Shown one piece after another: positions 63,789 through 64,000 of a DNA stretch of 64,000 bases; the stretch's first letter is position 1, and each line of letters begins with the position of its first letter. Source of the stretch: JAXLYX01 sp046351215 (GTDB lineage Bacteria > Myxococcota_A > Polyangia > Polyangiales > Houyiibacteriaceae); the NCBI GenBank assembly GCA_046351215.1, contig JAXLYX010000005.1, positions 124,001-188,000 of the forward strand, given 5' to 3'. The notes beneath the pieces are model-generated. The model ran no database searches, was not told the DNA's origin, and saw only the letters and a list, made by a program, of their open reading frames with translations. The position numbers were made by a program, and so were the translations under genes.

Positions 63789-64000
63789 GTGCTGCCCTGC
63801 ATCGAGCTCGCTCCGGACGCCGGGAAGAACGCCTTCGCGGAGATGCTCGCGCAGCTCCTGCGACAGAACCTCGACGACCATCCCGACAAGCAGCAGGTCT
63901 TCGTGCGCCTGCACGCGACCGTCGCGATCGTCGTCGAGGACCTCGACCTCGCCGTGACCCTCGAGTTCCGTCGCGGCCGGCTCGTGGTGCACGACGGGAT
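63789..64000 (+). CDS. SCP2-like protein, 5' part only
   Basis: The first ~70 residues (start GTG 63789; CIELAPDAGKNAFAEMLAQL, then VFVRLHATVAIVVEDLDLAV and LEFRRGRLVVHDG) of a protein cut by the right window edge. The strand pattern VTLEFRRGRLVVHDG resembles the SCP2 fold of the preceding gene, so this may be a paralogous pair. Confidence 0.5.
   Translation, partial: MLPCIELAPDAGKNAFAEMLAQLLRQNLDDHPDKQQVFVRLHATVAIVVEDLDLAVTLEFRRGRLVVHDG

Overview
This is a GC-rich chromosomal window (about 70% G+C) that reads as a member of the Myxococcota (myxobacteria), probably from the Polyangia/Sandaracinaceae side. The evidence is a MYXO-CTERM sorting tail, a CarD/CdnL regulator, a TIGR04563-type small protein, several FHA/zinc-ribbon proteins, PilZ and DUF4388 proteins, a Lys/Ala-rich histone-like protein and long repeat lipoproteins. 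The genus cannot be fixed from this sequence alone. No rRNA, tRNA, CRISPR array, transposase or integrase was seen.

Layout. 1-6.1 kb: a TIGR01777-type epimerase (cut by the window edge), a divergent GT5 glycosyltransferase, tsaB, miaE-lepB and a B12-binding-type radical SAM protein. 6.1-15.6 kb: a tightly overlapping complex I operon, nuoE-F-J-K-L-M-N on the minus strand followed by a lipoprotein gene, with a good promoter at 15734-15762; nuoA-D, G, H and I are not here. 16-20.6 kb: a zinc-ribbon protein with a long GGFGAPPAG repeat, a small cytoplasmic protein, a lipoprotein, then mlaF-mlaD-thyA-folA as an overlapping operon. 22-30 kb: an S41 protease, a small TIGR04563-type protein, and a minus-strand set of a giant TPR/HEAT protein followed by two zinc-ribbon double-FHA proteins. 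30-38.8 kb: a phosphatase, a DUF72-like protein, an NFACT protein, a histone-H1-like protein beside an AT-rich intergenic island, an OmpA-type lipoprotein, CarD, a membrane protein, RNase G, PilZ and a J-domain protein.

38.8-46.6 kb is the most unusual part. A Nif11-like 72-residue protein is coupled to a sulfotransferase-fold protein and lies back to back with an aspartyl/asparaginyl beta-hydroxylase. A second, related sulfotransferase-fold protein sits at the end of a GNAT / FG-GAP-MYXO-CTERM operon. Next come a tail-collar protein, an NHL-repeat lipoprotein and three tandem 125-bp repeats. I consider the Nif11-like / hydroxylase / paired sulfotransferase group the best candidate for an undescribed system.

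47-64 kb is mostly housekeeping: an FHA-DUF4388 protein, rpsB-tsf-pyrH-frr, an RlmI-like methyltransferase, a HExxH protein, an M29-like protein, a PPC-repeat lipoprotein, yacG with an outer-membrane protein, the pgeF-accD-folC-hemE-hemG run, and two SCP2-type proteins.

A window-wide observation: at least nine genes, mostly first in their transcription units, carry a TANNNT hexamer (often TGNTANNNT) ending 5-9 nt before the start codon and have no Shine-Dalgarno sequence. This suggests frequent leaderless transcription and corrects at least one start codon (mlaF).
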